In this document: piece by piece, positions 41,656 to 52,627 of the stretch
How the letters are laid out: every line of letters starts with the position of its first letter
Position numbering within the stretch: the first letter of the stretch is position 1
From: Piscicola geometra
Taxonomy: Eukaryota; Annelida; Clitellata; Hirudinida; Piscicolidae
Assembly (NCBI GenBank): GCA_943735955.1
Contig: OX030970.1
Span: 5,563,124-5,627,123 of the forward strand
DNA: 64,000 nt
Reading direction: 5' to 3'
Program-made: the position numbers and the translations under genes
Notes under the pieces: generated by a model
Told to the model about the DNA's origin: nothing
The model's input: only the letters and a program-made list of their open reading frames with translations
The model's database searches: none

Positions 41656-44600
41656 TTGAATTCTTATTGGATGTATTTATCAAAGTCCATCATCAGATGA
41701 TATTAACTTAGAAATTTAATTAATTTATTTTATGAAATTAATAATATGGAAAAAAACAATAATTTACGCATATACTAATTACTGAAGATTTTAATTCACT
41801 CGGGATAAATTGGTGTAATATGTTAAGTAAAGATAAATTAAGCGAAAAATTCCTGGAATGCATCAGAGATTGTTTTCTGGAACAAGTATTTGATAAACCT
41901 ACGAGATTCCGAAACAAACAAGAGCCATCTTTACTAGACCTAATACTAACTAATGAACGTAACAATATAGAAAATCTTGTTTCTTGACCCTTTGGGAAAA
42001 AGCGATCATATTGTTATGTCTTTTTATTTTTGTCAAACGCAAATTCGTAAATCTAGTGTGATAAAGTTAAATTATAAAAAGGCTAATTTTGAAAAAATAA
42101 AACAAGAAATGAATATCGATTGGGATGTATAAATGGAAAATCTAGATACAAATGACCAGTTTGAATTATTTATGTATAAACTAATTAATGTCATAAATAC
42201 ACCAATAAAGACAAACAAAGAGAGATTATACATAAGCCCACTGAGTAAAGATACAAGAAAAAGTTTGAGAAAAAACATAGACAATGGAAGTGTTATATAA
42301 AGGAAAAAAACAATAAAAATTATGAACTATACAAAATAGCAAGAAACGCAAAAAAAGCAATGATAATAGAACGGAAACAACAAGAGCGCCAAATTGCATT
42401 ATGTTCAAAATCTAATCCTAAGAAACTTTGGGCTTTCATAAATTCCAAAAGAAAAACTCGGAGTGGCATATCCGAGCTGCACCTAATAGGATGTGACGGA
42501 TCACGGAACATTGCGACAACTGATTTAGAAAAGGCAGAAAGTCTCAATAATTTCTTTAAAAGTGTATTTACAAAAGTAAATAATGATAATTTTAATAAAA
42601 TAGATAATTAAAGAAAGATCTAATGATGGAGATGTCACAAAGGATGAAATTTATAACTTATTAGAATAAATAAATGTAACAAAAGCCCCATGTCCAGATG
42701 GTGTTCATCCCATAGTATTATCAAAGTTAGCAAATATAATACATACCCCATTATGCAACATTTTTATTAGCTCACTAAATAGCGGTATAATACCAGTAGA
42801 TTGGAAAAAGGGAAAATAATACCAATATTTAAAAAAGAAGATAAAAAAAAGGTATCAAATTATTGGTCAGTTAGTTTAACTTGTATAACCTGTAAACTAA
42901 TGAAAAAATTAATAAGAAAAAGAATAGAAAAACAGATGAATATTAATGATTTATTTAGCAAAAGACAATATGGTTTTGATGGAGGACGGTCGACTTCATT
43001 ACAACTACTAATGGTAATGGATAATTGGACTAGTATTTTAGACAAAGGAGGGGTAATCGATGTCATTTACACTGAATTCATGAAAGCATTTGATAAGGTA
43101 CCGCATAAAAAATAATTATAAAAATTAGAAAATTATGGAATTGGTTATAAAACATGCAGGTGGATAAGTCATTTTCCAAATGATAGGGTACAGAGGGTTA
43201 ATGTTGATGGTGTTAAATCACAATGGGTATAAGTAAAAAGTGGCATTCCCCAAGGATCAGTCTTGGGTCCATTATAATTTGTTTTATTTATCAACGATCT
43301 GCCAGAGAGAGTGAGTTCAAATATATTTATGTACGCTGATGATTGTAAAATATCAATCAATCAATCAATCAAATAGATTTCTATAGCGCTCTTTCTTCAA
43401 ATTCAAGAGCGCTCGTAAATAAATTTGTCGAACAGATATGTCTTCAGATCCTTACGAAAAGTAAATAATGATTTAGACGTAGTTAAATAAGGAGGTAATG
43501 AGTTCCAAATATATGGACCTGCATAATGGAAAGAACGTTTAGCAAAAGAGTTATTAATGGAAGGGATGAAATAATGATTTTGAGTGGATGATCTTAAATG
43601 ACTTCTATGAGGGTGAGTTATTAATGATTTGAGGTATATTGGGGATACTGGGGAGTTTTTTAATTTAAACATAAAAACACAGATTTTAAATATAATCCTA
43701 AATTTGATGGGGAGCCAATGTAATAAGATGAGAGAGGGTGTAATGTGGTGATAAATAGGAGTACGGCTAACGACTCTAGCAGCATAATTAAATACTTTAT
43801 TTAATGGTTTTAAAGTAGTTTCAGGTAAATTATAATAGAGTGAGTTACAATAGTCAATTCGAGATAAAACAAGTGCAGAGACTAACATCTTTAAAGAAGG
43901 GTCATCTAAGTAAGGTAATAATTGTCTGATACGTCTGAGATGAAAATAGCAAGATTTAGTGACTGATAGAATTTGGTTTGATAAGGTTAATTTTGAATCG
44001 AAAATAAATCCTAAGCTACGAATATGATTAGATGGAACAATAGTATGAGTGGCGAAATTACATGGGCCATTAATTAGTTTACCATTTTTATCAAAAAATA
44101 TAAGTTCAAACTTTAGTGGATTTAATTTTAAAGACATTGAGCTAGACCAGTTTTCAATAGATAATAGACATGAAGATATAGACGACATAACAGTATTATA
44201 TGATGATGTATCGAAGCTGACATATAACTGCGAATCGTCAGCATAGGATAGGGAGTTGAGAGAATGAGAGGAAATGATAGAAGATAATTCAGAGACGTAT
44301 AGAATAAAGAACAAAGGACCAAGAATAGAACCTTGAGGAACACCATATGAGTAAGTAGATGGGGTAGAGGTACAGTGATTTAAAGAAACATAAACAGATC
44401 TATTAGATAAATATGACTTAATCCATAAAAACGAAGAATCCTTAATATTGAACTTATTTTTTAGTAATAGTAGTAATATATCAACAAATTAATGAAATAG
44501 TGGACCACAAGAAGATATAAACAAAGTAGTGGAATGGAGTGTGCAATGGGACCTGAGACTTCATACACATAAATGTAAATTATTGCAGATATACAGAAAT

Positions 44601-45282
44601 AGAAAAAAAAAGAGTTTATTCTATGCAGGAGTATGAAAAAGACCTTGGTGTAATTATAGACAAGAAATTAAAATTCGATATTCACATACAAAAATAAATA
44701 AGTAATGCTAACCAAATATTAGGAAAAATAAGAAGAACGTTTAAATGTATTGATACAAAAACATTTAGATTATTATTTAAAGGTATAGTTAGGCCCCATC
44801 TAGAATACCTTAGCAGTGTATGGAGTCCTTCATTGAAAAATCAAATTGATTGCATAGAAAATGTACAAAGGAGGGCTACAAAAATGCTACCTTATCTGAA
44901 AGACAAAACTTACAACGATAGACTTAAAGTAATTAAGTTACCAACATTAAAATACCGAAGACTTCGAGGGGACATGATCGAAACCTATAAAATACTTAAT
45001 AATAAATATGACAGTAAAATAACAGAAGATATTTTCACACTTAATACAAGGCAATCAAGAGGAAATTCACTAAAATTATCCAGAGAATAGTGCCAAAAAA
45101 ATACAAGAAAATTTTTTTATACACATGGAGTAGTAACAGTTTGGAATAGCTTGTCTGATGAGATCGTAAAAGCTGAAAAAACAGATAAATTTAAAATAAA
45201 ATTAGATAAATACTGGGAAAACCATCCCATGATGTAAAACTATAAGTGCGACTATGACATAATAGTAAAAAATAATTTATAT
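41656..45282 (+). pseudogene. LINE A endonuclease end and reverse transcriptase, many lesions
   Basis: Same domain order as 27968-30573 but with numerous frameshifts and stops: GCIYQSPSSDDIN, a degenerate GDFN loop, open piece 42360-42611 (FINSKRKTRSGISELHLIGC), 42801-43115 (SKRQYGFDGGRSTSLQLLMV, DVIYTEFMKAFDKVPHKK), GIPQGSVLGP and YADDCKI just before LINE B interrupts at 43352. It resumes at 44471 with YQQINE and continues to 44833-45090 (VQRRATKMLPYLKDKTYNDR). It is the older and more decayed of the two long LINE A copies. Confidence 0.88.
43352..44470 (-). mobile_element. LINE B, 5'-truncated, inserted in LINE A
   Basis: An (ATCA)n tail at 43354-43372 marks the 3' end. The minus-strand frame 44314-43403 is a 303-codon RT C-terminal half: SLSYADDSQLYVSFDTSSYN, SMSLKLNPLKFELIFFDKNG, IRSLGFIFDSKLTLSNQILS, LRRIRQLLPYLDDPSLKMLV, SRIDYCNSLYYNLPETTLKP, LLHWLPIKFRIIFKICVFMF, NSFAKRSFHYAGPYIWNSLP. 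The palm motif YADD is retained. Flanks of the YADDCKIYQQI region of LINE A (GTAAAATAT / TAATATATC) give a probable target duplication of about 6-8 bp. Confidence 0.92.
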
Positions 45283-45499
45283 ACATAAACATAAATATAT
45301 ATATATATTTTTATCAAATAATTATTTTTCGATATATTTGTGTTTTTTAATTTTTTTTTACAAACCATTATAGAGGTCAAAAGATCTGCGCGGTTTAACT
45401 CCGTAAACTAAGACAACTTTTTTTTCGGGAATAGGTCGAAACCGCGTCAAAAAGTTTCGGGAACGGGTCAGACCAGTAATCGAGTTGTGGAAACGGGAA

Positions 45500-45800
45500 T
45501 AAAAATCTGATCTGTTTTACATTTCTGCCACAAAGATTTACGTTGAACTCAGGAATTGTACACATGCTGATTGCACTTTTTATTGATTTGTTTCAATCAG
45601 CTTATGTTTGTTTTCTAACAATTACAAAAAACGATACTTTTTTATTGAAATTTCGGTAAACTATTTGAAATTACGCCTGCAAAATAAATAAAAAGTGCTA
45701 TCAGCTGTTTTTTATATTTACAATTACCGAGTTCAACGAAAATCTTTGTGGGGGAAATGTAAAACAGATTCTAAAAATCGTCCATGTCCGACCTCTAGTT
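45500..45800. mobile_element. Fold-back MITE, copy 1
   Basis: Long inverted arms: AATCTGATCTGTTTTACATT with GCCACAAAGATTTACGTTGA on the left; TCAACGAAAATCTTTGTGGG with AAATGTAAAACAGATTC on the right. Inner arms contain CACTTTTTATTGA and AATAAAAAGTGCTATCAGCT. Same family as 47931-48180. The outer right flank GTCCATGTCCGACCTCTAG matches the repeat end at 6962. Confidence 0.7.
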
Positions 45801-46010
45801 TGTTGCTGCACAATACAACATAATAAAATACAACGACGAGTATTATTAACGTGGCGTAAACCCGGACGGGCTTCAAGACCACTTTGTTATGGAAAAATTG
45901 ATCCTAATATTAATGATAGATGAATAAATGGAAAGTATAGGAAAAGTAAGTTATTGAAATTTAACAATAAAATCATTTATATATATATATACATACATAT
46001 ACACATATAT

Positions 46011-46827
46011 CAGGGGTGCACAAACTTTTTCAGCCTGAGGGCCAAAATTACTGAGTCCCTGGGCGCCAGGAGCCGCATCAGCGTGCACATAGATCACACA
46101 ATAAAACAACTCAAAGAATGAAAATTTTTAATGAATGTCATACAAAAATAACGTTATTTAAACATGTATGAATAATTAAATGTAAAAAACTCAGAGTATG
46201 CTAGTTTTTAATAAATGTCATAAAAAAAATAACGTTACTTAAACATGTATGAATAACTAAATGCTAGAATATTAATGAGAAGGTTGAGTCTGAATGGTTG
46301 CAACAACATTGTCAATATTGGGTTTGAGTTCTGTTGCTGCAAGCCTCAAAATCGAACAAAGGTTATCATCAGACAAAGATGATCTCAGTTTATTTTTATT
46401 TGTGTTCATGACTGAAAACGTTTGTTCACACACTTATATGCTGCCAAATTCAGACAAGATTCGGCAAGCCAAATCTTTGACCGCTCCATATTTAACTGAA
46501 CTAAGACTTCCATAAAAAGTTAAAATGGAGTTATGCTGAAACGCCGACATTAATTATGGTGAACATTGAAAATCAATTTTCTGCTTCAATTTTACGCTTT
46601 GACATTCTTACTAAATTAAAACAACTCAATTATCGCTCGTTGTTGTTGTTCCAATCGTTTTATATTAGGAAAGTGCAAACAGTACTATTAAAAAGAGCTA
46701 GGCGGGTGCGTCGATTTAAAATTCTGTTAGGGCCGCAAATAGCCAAAATGGACTAGTTGTCTGGGGGCCGAATCAAACAGGCCGAAAGGCCGCATGCGGC
46801 CCGCGGGCCGCGGGTTGTGCACCTCTG
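46011..46827. mobile_element. hAT MITE with perfect 8-bp TSD
   Basis: Starts CAGGGGTGCACAAACTTTTT and ends GCCGCGGGTTGTGCACCTCTG, matching inverted termini of the widespread CAGGGGTG...CAAACTTTTT hAT (Charlie-like) type. The 8-bp duplication ACATATAT lies at 46003-46010 and 46828-46835. Internal frames at 46294-46515 and 46556-46756 are short and unrecognised. A TGCGGCCCGCGGGCCGCGG run precedes the right end. Confidence 0.92.
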
Positions 46828-47249
46828 ACATATATAAACACATATATATATATTTATATATATATTTTTTTTAAATAGACAATTTTTTTTAAAGATTGAA
46901 ACTGAAATGATAATAACACTAAAATTAAGAAAAAAGTGAATATCTATATTATATTATTATGATTATTTTTTATTTATTATTATTAGTTATTTTACAATTA
47001 TTATTGACCATTAGTATAAATATAAAAAAGAATGAAATTGGGAAGCAAGAAATTAATTAATGAAAAATGAGCAGTAAACTTTTAAGTTATTGTTATCGGT
47101 CGAACAAGTACGTTTTCAGGGAACAGCTGAATGTCGCGGTCGAGCTCGGGGATTTGAGTCTATTGGGAAGACTATTCCAAAGAGTCGGCGCTACAACAAA
47201 AAAGCTTCTTGCACCTGCATACTTGAGTTTGTAGCTGTGGAACTACATC

Positions 47250-47666
47250 TCATGACCTAGCAGACCTGAGTCTTTCCCTCTGGGGAAGACTTGCTTTCAT
47301 GACAATGCTACTCGACAAATAATCTGGGCACTCATTAGACAGACACTTGTGCATTAACAAGATGTTTTTGTATTCAATTCTATTTTCAACACGAAGCCAG
47401 TGAAGCTCCTTGAGAACAGGGCTGATGTGATCATACTTTCTAGCACCTGTTATGAGCCTAGCTGTGGTGTTGATTATAGACTGAATTTTCTGCAGCTGCG
47501 TCATTGGCAACCCAGTAAGAATGATATTGCCATAGTCAATTCGACTGAGAACCAAAGCAGAAGCCAATGTTCTCAGTGAGTCCTTGGTCAATAACCATCT
47601 TATGGATCGTATTTGGCGTAAAGAAGCAAAGCAGGTTTGAGTCATCTTGTTGATGTGTGTCGTCAT
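47250..47666 (-). pseudogene. LINE C reverse transcriptase C-terminal region
   Basis: A 138-codon frame: MTTHINKMTQTCFASLRQIR, SIRWLLTKDSLRTLASALVL, SRIDYGNIILTGLPMTQLQK, INTTARLITGARKYDHISPV and LKELHWLRVENRIEYKNILL. This is the thumb/connection region following the RT palm in CR1-like elements (S-R-I-D-Y-x-N and L-H-W-L are standard landmarks). The palm is missing by 5' truncation. The frame stops before the usual C-terminal FLWNSLP motif, seen intact in the sister copy. Confidence 0.85.
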
Positions 47667-47930
47667 GGTGAGGTCTTTGTCGAGATAAACTCTTAGGTTT
47701 CTGACACTATTGGAAGGAATTATCTCGTTCTGACAAATGCGAACCGGATCTTTGGGAGTGTGAGCACAAATGGATTAACAGCCTACTTCTGAAACCATCC
47801 TCAATAAAATTTATTTAAAACTAAGAATTAAACCATAAAAACAATGAAATATACTAAACCATAACAAATATTAGATATATTGGACCATAATAAAAGTAAA
47901 TATAATAATCCATTAAAATCATTAAAAGGA

Positions 47931-48180
47931 TCCGCCACAATGGTTTAACGGTGAACTCGGTAAATGAAAACATAAACAACAGCTGATGGCACTTTTTATT
48001 TATTTTGCAGACGTAATTTCAAATAGTTTGCCGAAATTTCAATAAAAAATTACCGCTTTTTGTAATTGTTAGAGACCAAACATAAGCTGATTCAAACAAA
48101 TAAATAAAAAGTGCCATCAGCTGTTGTCGTTTATTTTTACAGTTACCGAGTTCAACGTAAACCTTCGTTTGTGGCGGAAA
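47931..48180. mobile_element. Fold-back MITE, copy 2
   Basis: About 75-bp inverted arms. Left: CCGCCACAATGGTTTAACGG, TGAACTCGGTAAATGAAAAC, AACAGCTGATGGCACTTTTT. Right: AAAAAGTGCCATCAGCTGTT, CAGTTACCGAGTTCAACGTA, AACCTTCGTTTGTGGCGG. The loop is about 85 bp. No coding capacity. Confidence 0.85.
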
Positions 48181-48219
48181 TGTAAAACAGATCCCTTTGA
48201 AAATCGTCATTGGCACATG

Positions 48220-48670
48220 ACAGTTTTAAGATTGCTATATCCATCATATGTATGTAATTATTATTATATTATATTACATTGTAATATATATGATATATCA
48301 CATGTCCGCAATTAAGATTTCTTCTCAGCTCATTTCGAATACACTCATGCATATTAATTAATATGCATATATATATATATTCATATATGTATATATATAT
48401 ATATGCATATTAATGAGCAAGTAAAAGTGACTTGAGTCAAAACGATGGAAGTCTTAGAGTTTAAGACTTAAAGTTTAAGTCTTAAACGAATGCGTTAACC
48501 ACTTACATGCACACTGACTTGAAGCCTCCGCATGGATTTGATCTTTTGATTTTTTTCTAAATGTTAAATAACTGATTCTTAAGCAAGAAGAATTTGCCTT
48601 TGCGAATTGTTTATGTAATATCTTTGATTAGAAGCGAGGCACACCTCCAGGCCTTTTTAGAATCTGAACT
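48220..48670. other. AT-rich spacer with an AT palindrome
   Basis: 48347-48416 is an imperfect palindrome (CTCATGCATATTAATTAATA ... ATATATGCATATTAATGAG). Otherwise nothing is seen before the first exon of host gene 2. Confidence 0.5.
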
Positions 48671-48674
48671 TTAG

Positions 48675-48728
48675 ATGGAAGAGTCAAAGTTCTTGATTGA
48701 TCCTAGGTCTCCTAGCGAAGAAAGACAG
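48675..48728 (+). CDS. Host gene 2, exon 1 as seen (unidentified protein)
   Basis: ATG 48675 directly follows CTGAACTTTAG, so this may be an internal exon whose first codon is Met or a start placed near an acceptor-like sequence. It encodes MEESKFLIDPRSPSEERQ and ends at a donor CAG/GTGCTG (48729), phase 0. The other two frames hit stops. It joins in phase with the exon at 48895 to give EERQADVSFELE. The whole model (six exons, about 498 codons) has compatible phases at every junction, but this small exon alone is weak evidence and the donor is not ideal. Confidence 0.45.
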
Positions 48729-48894
48729 GTGCTGTTTGTCTGGAAAAGGAGGCTTTGCATTTGCATGTACTTTATCATGTATATTATAATAATTTTAAAA
48801 TAAAAATAATTAAGTTTAGGCAGGATTTGAAAGATTTCAATTTCATTGATCTTTTAATTGAACAGAATAAAAATAAATTGAAATTATTCAAAAG

Positions 48895-49159
48895 GCAGAT
48901 GTCTCCTTTGAACTAGAGAGCAGAGGGAGACCCACTGGCGTGGTGAAGGCCACCAAAGAGCAGCATGGCTCATCTCATGCAAAGCTGCGACCATCTGGCA
49001 GTTCTGCAAGGCGTCTGGAGACGAAGAAAGATGAGGAGTACACAGACTTCCTCGACTCGTTCCAGCGCCCCTCTGAGCCGTCCTTCAAGACACAGTTCTA
49101 CACAGAGCCAGTGCCTGCCTCCTCCTGGAGCCAACTGAGCCACTGCGAGCCGATTGAAG
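48895..49159 (+). CDS. Host gene 2, exon 2 (unidentified protein)
   Basis: A well-behaved coding segment: ADVSFELESRGRPTGVVKAT, KEQHGSSHAKLRPSGSSARR, LETKKDEEYTDFLDSFQRPS, EPSFKTQFYTEPVPASSWSQ, LSHCEPIE. The acceptor is the tandem site AAAAG/GCAG (exon from 48895 in phase 0, or from 48899), so NAGNAG-type alternative splicing is possible. The donor GAAG/GTGGCT follows 49159, phase 1. It is richer in GC than its flanks and non-repetitive. No domain is recognised. The alternation of charged patches with YTDFLDSF and SFKTQFYTEP suggests a soluble, partly disordered intracellular protein. Reading past the donor meets a stop at 49212. Confidence 0.65.
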
Positions 49160-49315
49160 GTGGCTGCATGTTTGGGTGGTGTCGCACTGCAACCAGGGCG
49201 TTTTTACAGTGATGAGAATGTGGGGCAAAAGGGGAAAGGCATGTAATAGTTGTATTAATGAATTGTGGCGCTTTTAAAAAAGTTCATGGGGAAATATATG
49301 AGGGACTTGTGATTA

Positions 49316-49440
49316 TAGCTGGTGTGGTTGCAGCTGGTGTGGTTGCAGCTGGTGTTGTTGCAGCTGGTGTTGTTGCAGCTGGTGTGATTGCAGCTGGTGT
49401 TGTTGCAGCTGGTGTGATTGCAGCTGGTGTAGTTGCAGCA
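49316..49440. repeat. 15-bp minisatellite
   Basis: Eight or so copies of GCTGGTGTGGTTGCA/GCTGGTGTTGTTGCA in the intron after exon 2 of host gene 2. Because 15 is divisible by three it yields an artificial GVVAA repeat frame at 49258-49467. Confidence 0.92.
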
Positions 49441-49444
49441 GCTT

Positions 49445-49935
49445 TGTTAAACTCGCATCCAATATGAAGTGTTCATCAAATCATTCAGACAATGTCAATG
49501 TTCCACATTACTAAATGCTACTTTTTGAAATAAAAATTCAATAATTCTAGATTTGAAAGAAGTATCCAACCATGCACTCTCAACCACACCATGCCCCTGA
49601 CAACTGCCCACACACCTACACACCTGTCTTGCACATCCAAAGACACTTCTAGACACAAAGGCAATAAAAATGATTGACACTAATAAATATCTTCACTATT
49701 ATTTATTATTATTTTTGCTGTTATTATTTTTATTGTTATTGTTTTATTAATAATGCTTTTTTGTTGTTTATATTTTGCTGTCTTATTATTAATGTGTTAA
49801 TTTTTTTTCATGTTTATTTAATTTCTTGGAACTTTGGAACCCATCTGAGTTTACGCCCCTTCAAACACGTCTTTGTATTTGTATTTGGACTACACTTCAT
49901 TAAACTAGCACCACACTGCTAAACCAGCCCTGCGT
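49445..49935. other. Intron DNA, no gene seen
   Basis: AT-rich intron sequence between two minisatellites. Confidence 0.5.
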
Positions 49936-49939
49936 ATTA

Positions 49940-51722
49940 TCCCCATACACCACAACACATCTCACTACATACACCACACCACACTACATACTCCACATAC
50001 ACCATATACACCACACCACACCACAACACATTTCACTACATACATCACACAACATACACCTCATCATATACATCACATAACACCACATACCTTACACCAC
50101 ATACACCACACCACATCTCAGAAGACCCCATCTCACCACACCCCATCTCACCACACCACATCTCACCACACCCCATCTCACCACACCCCATACAACACAT
50201 CTCACTACATACACCACACCACATACACCTATTGAGATTTATAAATGGCGCTATATAAATAATCTGATAGATAGATAGATACACCACACCACATACACCA
50301 CACTAAATACACCACACCACATACACAACACTACATCTCACCACATACACCACACTACATACACCACATCACATACACCACATCACATCTAACCACACCC
50401 CATCTCACCACACCCCATCTCACCACACCACATACACCACACCCCATCCCACCACACTTCATCTCACCATACCCCATACTTCACATCTCACTACATACAC
50501 CACACCACACTACATACTCCACATACACCATATAAACCACACCACAGCACACCACAACACACCACATCTCACCACACAACATACACCTCATCATATACAC
50601 CACATCACACCACATACCTTACACCACATACACCACACCACATCTCACATACTTCACATCTCACTACATACACCACACCACACTACATACTCCACATACA
50701 CCATATAAACCACACCACAGCACACCACAAACATCACACAACACCACATACACCACACCACATACATCACACCCCATCTCACCACACCACATCTCACCAC
50801 ACCCCATCTCACCACACCACATCTCACCACACCCCATCTCACCACACCACAACCCATCTCACCACACCCTATCTCACCACATACACCATACCACATACAC
50901 CACACCACATACATCACACCCCATTTCACCACACCACATTTCACCACACCACATTTCACCACACCACATCTCGCCAACCCCATCTCACCACACCACATCT
51001 CACCACACCACATCTCACCACACCACATCTCACCACACCACATCTCACCACACCACATCTCACCACCCCACATCTCACCACACCCCATCTCACCACACCA
51101 CATCTCACCACATCACATCTCACCACACCACATCTCACCAGACCACATCTCACCACACCACATCTCACCACACCACATCTCACCACACCCCATCTCACCA
51201 CACCACATCTCACTACACCCCATCTCACCACACCACATCTCACCACACCCCATCTCACCACACCACATCTCACCACAACCCATCTCACCACACCCTATCT
51301 CACCACATACACCATACCACATACACCACACCACATACATCACACCCCATTTCACCACACCACATTTCACCACACCACATTTCACCACACCACATCTCGC
51401 CAACCCCATCTCACCACACCACATCTCACCACACCACATCTCACCACACCACATCTCACCACACCACATCTCACCACATCACATCTCACCACACCACATC
51501 TCACCAGACCACATCTCACCACACCACATCTCACCACACCACATCTCACCACACCACATCTCACCACACCACATCTCACCACACCACATCTCACCACACC
51601 CTATCTCACCACACCACATCTCACCACACCACATCTCACCACACCACATCTCACCACACCACATCTCACCACACCCTATCTCACTACACCCCATCTCACC
51701 ACCCCACATCTCACCACATACG
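49940..51722. repeat. 15-bp CA-rich minisatellite with higher-order duplications
   Basis: About 1.8 kb based on ACATCTCACCACACC with ACATACACCACACC variants. Larger blocks are duplicated: the variant block around CATCTCGCCAACCCC occurs at 50969 and 51395 (426 bp apart), and a block with CATACTCCACATACACCATA occurs near 49988, 50514 and 50689. A short segment at 50228-50280 (GGCGCTATATAAATAATCTG then GATA repeats) is a LINE-tail-like insertion inside the array. The array fills the intron before the exon at 51737. All long ORFs here are artefacts. Confidence 0.93.
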
Positions 51723-51736
51723 CCACACCAACACAG

Positions 51737-52627
51737 AGAGCTTCAAGTCTGACTTCTACCCGCACCCTTGGCAGCCCTTCTCCTCCTCTCAACTACCTGC
51801 TGCAGCACGCTCGCACAAGAAACCACGACAGGAAAAGTCTAAGAAGCATGTGTGCAAGAAAGAAACTGGTGGTGGTAGTGGTGGTGTTAATGATAGTGGT
51901 GGTGTTGAGGGTGGTAGTGGGGGTGTTGAGGGTGATAGTGGTGGTGTTGATGATAGTGGTGGTGTTGAGGGTGGTAGTGATGGTGTTGATGGTAGTGGTG
52001 GTGTTGAGGGTTGTAGTGGTGGTGTTGATGATAGTGGTGGTGTTGAGTGTGGTAGTGGTGGTGTTGATGATAGTGGTAGTGTTGAGGGTGGTAGTGGTGG
52101 TGTTGAGGGTGGGTTTGATGATAGTAGTGGTGGTGTTGAGAGTGGTATTGGTGTTGAGGGTGGGGGTGGGGATGAAGATGTTGTTATTGGATCCAGGGGA
52201 GGTGGGGAGATGAAGAGGAAGGTTGGATGCATCACAGAAGAACCCGCTTTTCCTGCAAGCATCCCTCTCACCTCCCCCACATCTCCCCCTATCACCTCTT
52301 CCACATCTCCCCCTCTCACCTCTTCCACATCTCCCCCTCTCATCTCCCCCACATCTCCCCCTCTCACCTCTTCCACATCTCCCCCTCTCACCTCTTCCAC
52401 ATCTCCCACTCTTATCTCTTCCACATCTCCCCCTCTCACCTCTTCCACATCTCCCCCTCTCACTTCTTCCACATCCCCTTCTTTCTTCACCCATCCCGAT
52501 TATCCCTCCAAAAAATTCACCAAAAGTGGGTCTGGTGCTGATGATAGTAGTCTCAATGATGATCGTGATGTTCTTTCCAATGGTACTGCGAAGACAGAGG
52601 TATCTGTGTCTTCTAGTGCCTCTCAAG
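51737..52627 (+). CDS. Host gene 2, exon 3 (large, repeat-rich)
   Basis: The acceptor CCAACACAG ends at 51736. The first two bases complete a Glu codon from exon 2 (phase 1). It encodes ESFKSDFYPHPWQPFSSSQL, PAAARSHKKPRQEKSKKHVC, KKETGGG, then about 95 residues of GGVDDSGGVEGGS repeats, then GGGDEDVVIGSRGGGEMKRK, VGCITEEPAFPASIPLTSPT, about ten copies of an 8-residue SPPLTSST unit (24-bp DNA repeat, 52255-52480), and FTHPDYPSKKFTKSGSGADD, SSLNDDRDVLSNGTAKTEVS. The donor CTCAAG/GTGATG follows 52627, phase 1. The two internal minisatellites keep frame because their units are multiples of three. The coding ends right where an antisense LINE begins. Protein function is unknown. Confidence 0.65.

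Larger units (their letters stand above)
39000..45415 (+). mobile_element. LINE A long copy with three nested insertions
   Basis: Pieces of one LINE A in correct order: ORF1-like frame (39205-39861), start of the endonuclease (CIYTNADSFINKLDEFRSRF, about 40113-40195), endonuclease middle (40794-41046), endonuclease end and RT (41656-43351), RT end (44471-45282) and 3' UTR to 45415. Interruptions are SINE-like elements at 40196-40793 and 41048-41655 and a minus-strand LINE B at 43352-44470. The uninterrupted copy at 27929-30672 confirms the last two junctions. The first rests on protein continuity alone. Confidence 0.88.
45825..47770 (-). mobile_element. LINE C, 5'-truncated, interrupted by a hAT MITE
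   Basis: The 3' end on the minus strand carries GGTCTTGAAGCCCGTCCGGG and TTTACGCCACGTTAATAATA, then ends near a (GTATTTTATTATGTT) tail at about 45825. The body continues through the 3' UTR to the RT C-terminal frame at 47666-47250 and is truncated near 47770. A hAT element of 817 bp (46011-46827) lies in the 3' UTR. It is about 90% identical by eye to the copy at 62095-64000. Confidence 0.9.

Noticed and set aside
46294..46756. Two ORFs of 73 and 66 codons inside the hAT MITE
   Set aside because: Short, no recognised domain, and element size fits a non-autonomous MITE.
50045..51709. Cys/Trp/Gly-rich ORFs (GEMWCGEMW repeats) on the minus strand
   Set aside because: Artefacts of the 15-bp minisatellite; several frames are equally open.
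51789..52626. Minus-strand ORFs of 233 and 277 codons opposite exon 3 of host gene 2
   Set aside because: Mirror frames of the coding minisatellites; the plus frame has matching splice phases and non-repetitive flanks, the minus frames do not.
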